This document shows, piece by piece, positions 35,640 through 36,973 of a stretch of DNA of 36,973 nt; the first letter of the stretch is position 1; every line of letters begins with the position of its first letter. Both the position numbers and the translations under genes were made by a program. Source of the stretch: Sulfuricurvum sp. (GTDB lineage Bacteria; Campylobacterota; Campylobacteria; Campylobacterales; Sulfurimonadaceae). The notes beneath the pieces are model-generated. The model was given only the letters and a program-made list of their open reading frames with translations. It ran no database searches and was not told the DNA's origin. The stretch lies in the NCBI GenBank assembly GCA_003245815.1, contig QKCD01000063.1, positions 1-36,973 on the forward strand, written 5' to 3'.

Positions 35640-36053
35640 ATGATCAGGACTCCCTACCTGACCGTGGACGGCATCATCGAACTCTGTGATGATGCCGAGC
35701 AGGTACAGGGCATCGTACTGATCGAACGCAAAAATCCCCCCTATGGCTGGGCGCTGCCCGGCGGTTTTGTCGATATCGGAGAGACGGTCGAGGCGGCACT
35801 GGTCCGCGAGATGCGCGAAGAGACATCGCTTGACGTCAGGATCATTGCACTGCTCGGTATCTATTCGGACCCGTTGCGGGACCCCCGTTTTCATACGGTC
35901 AGCATCGTTTACTGCTGCCGCGCTGCCGGAGTGCCGAAGGCCGAAGACGACGCCAAGAGCGTCCGCGTGGTCCCCTATGATGCGTTGGCCCGAATGGTTC
36001 TGGCTTTTGACCACAGGAAGATTCTGGACGATTATCTCGCTATCCTACGTTAG
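35640..36053 (+). CDS. Nudix hydrolase
   Basis: 137 residues. The Nudix box is G42-x5-E48-x7-R56-E57-x2-E60-E61, within ALPGGFVDIGETVEAALVREMREETSLD; the usual final Gly is Ser. Such enzymes cleave nucleoside diphosphates linked to another group, with Mg. WALPGGFVDIGE places it with the ADP-ribose or 8-oxo-dGTP type, but substrate is not decided. It ends with a four-base overlap with the convergent receiver-like gene. Confidence 0.9.
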   Translation: MIRTPYLTVDGIIELCDDAEQVQGIVLIERKNPPYGWALPGGFVDIGETVEAALVREMREETSLDVRIIALLGIYSDPLRDPRFHTVSIVYCCRAAGVPKAEDDAKSVRVVPYDALARMVLAFDHRKILDDYLAILR

Positions 36054-36454
36054 ACGCTCAGCAGGTTGGTTTCGTGGTCGTAATGATCGCAGTCGTAGAA
36101 GGTGAAGTCTTCGATCATCCGCATGATATTGGGAAACGGCGTCGGGTTGTTGAGGCGCCGGACGTTGTAGTTCTGCACGCAATCCTCGCAGCGCTGGACA
36201 ACACATCGTACGGCACTGCTGACCGTCAGGATCTTCTGTTCGGCATCCTCCCCGGTGATGTAATCGAAACAGCGCTGCCCGTTTTCGACCGTATGATGGT
36301 CAAGAATGACGAGATCATAGAGCCCTTTTTTGAATTTCATATGCACGTCGGCGATACTCGTGGCCAGTTCCGTACCGTATCCGAGCCGCTCCTCAATCAG
36401 TGTCCTGCGTGCCAGGGTCTGGATCGTATCCCGGTCGATAAAGAGTATGTTCAT
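36050..36454 (-). CDS. Receiver-like protein with cysteine cluster
   Basis: 134 residues. The start MNILFIDRDTI and LYDLVILDHHTVENG (D52) follow a response-regulator receiver, with T77 in ILTVSSA at the switch position. The usual Lys-Pro motif is absent. In its place is a C84-x4-C89-x2-C92 cluster; C62 and C122 and two His near residue 125 could complete a metal or redox site. No output domain is present. The gene is transcribed alone and convergent with the Nudix gene. I do not recognise a named family. Confidence 0.7.
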   Translation of the reverse strand: MNILFIDRDTIQTLARRTLIEERLGYGTELATSIADVHMKFKKGLYDLVILDHHTVENGQRCFDYITGEDAEQKILTVSSAVRCVVQRCEDCVQNYNVRRLNNPTPFPNIMRMIEDFTFYDCDHYDHETNLLSV

Positions 36455-36838
36455 TCACTCCTCCTGCTACATCTGCTTCTCATCTTGAATAAATGATTAT
36501 ACTGAAAAAAATTAAGAAAACTTGTGAATTTCTATGGAAAACTATGGTGTCACTCACGGTAGATTCTCTCTTGAAACACTTGCTCTAGGGAGTAGGGGTA
36601 GATACGGTGTGGACTTAAGAGAGGGAAGATCAGTGTTGGTGATTGATCGAAGTATCTGTCTTACGTCAATCGGGCGGAGTCCCCGGAAGAGGGGAGGGGA
36701 TGTAGCGGAGAGGCTTCACATATATCAGCGTTGCTAAGATGCAGAAGTTTAAGCAGCACGCATGCCCAGAAATGTTGTGAACTCTGTCAGTTTGTCGGGG
36801 GTAGAATGGAGGGAATGACATCCTTCAAAGGAGTTCCG
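36455..36838. other. Gene-free region before yceI-like gene
   Basis: About 380 bases with lower G+C than the surroundings. One open frame (36534-36737) has no ribosome site and no recognisable product. Potential stems include CTCTCTT (36566-36572) with AAGAGAG (36617-36623). TAGAAT at 36802-36807 is a candidate -10 box for the next gene. It may hold a non-coding RNA or a decayed gene; I cannot decide. Confidence 0.4.
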
Positions 36839-36973
36839 ATGCAACGTGTTATAGCACTGATTGTGACGTGCGGCCTTCTTTCGCTCTTCGCGGGGAGCTA
36901 TACGCCGGACCTCGCCCATTCGCAGGTCGGTTTTTCCGTCAAGCATATGATGGTCAGCAAGGTACCGGGTAAG
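36839..36973 (+). CDS. YceI-family periplasmic protein, 5' end
   Basis: First 45 codons of a gene that runs out of the window. A signal peptide (about 1-18, GLLSLFAGS) is followed by YTPDLAHSQVGFSVKHMMVSKVPG, the classic start of the YceI lipid-binding lipocalin-like fold. AAAGGAG (36827-36833) lies five bases before the ATG. YceI proteins bind isoprenoid or other polar lipids in the periplasm. Confidence 0.88.
   Translation, partial: MQRVIALIVTCGLLSLFAGSYTPDLAHSQVGFSVKHMMVSKVPGK

Noticed and set aside
36534-36737. A 67-codon plus-strand frame in the last intergenic region
   Set aside because: No Shine-Dalgarno sequence, no recognisable domain, atypical composition.

Overview
The window is ordinary chromosomal DNA from a free-living, G+C-rich member of the Campylobacterota (former Epsilonproteobacteria), probably order Campylobacterales. 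Three things point there. The gap-pgk-tpiA-fabI cluster with divergent nadD-rsfS matches the order I know from Campylobacter jejuni. A small protein of the HP0268 type sits directly in front of miaB and a DUF374 acyltransferase, as in Helicobacter pylori. ExbB, TilS, NusA and TPI have the short forms of this phylum. Genus cannot be fixed from the sequence alone. Most promoters show a clear TATAAT-like -10 box and a weak or absent -35 box, which is also typical of the phylum.

Layout. 1-1941: ammonium transport and PII signalling (3' end of one amt, glnB, a second complete amt). 2057-2215: a possible small gene. 2303-5318: tonB, then galU and ugd (UDP-glucose, then UDP-glucuronate). 5563-8411: a secreted ComEA-like DNA-binding protein, a phosphomannomutase/phosphoglucomutase and pyrC. 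8417-12739: an apparent operon of response regulator, histidine kinase, exbB, exbD and a PAS-GGDEF-EAL protein. 12743-16584, minus strand: a small membrane protein, groES-groEL, and an EAL-HDOD protein. 16757-16919: tRNA-Met and tRNA-Asn. 17086-17970, minus: nadD and rsfS. 18091-21841: gap, pgk, tpiA, fabI. 22032-24336: a porin and an orphan ABC permease. 24576-25733, minus: nusA. 25905-31464: a long tightly packed operon of HP0268-like protein, miaB, DUF374 acyltransferase, a TPR-like membrane protein, a tyrosine recombinase, and three genes that look like a diverged PilM-PilN-PilO set. 31420-33748, minus: rimO and tilS. 33915-36973: a HI0933-type flavoprotein, a small outer-membrane barrel protein, a Nudix hydrolase, a cysteine-rich receiver-like protein (minus) and the start of a YceI protein.

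How the parts connect. TonB and ExbBD together would energise outer-membrane transport, although tonB lies 7 kb from exbBD and exbBD are co-transcribed with a two-component system and a c-di-GMP enzyme. The ComEA-like protein and the PilMNO-like trio may belong to the same DNA-uptake or secretion machine, but this is inference. GalU, Ugd and the phosphohexomutase feed sugar-nucleotide synthesis for surface polysaccharide.

The most interesting signals are: (1) a perfect 9-9-9 inverted repeat next to the groESL promoter that has the geometry of the HrcA operator CIRCE but a different sequence; (2) a strict three-residue acidic/hydrophobic repeat inserted in the PilM-like protein; (3) that PilMNO-like trio with a Xer-type recombinase embedded directly upstream; (4) possible RNA switches in the glnB-amt spacer and the gap leader. 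I saw no CRISPR array, insertion sequence, prophage or rRNA.
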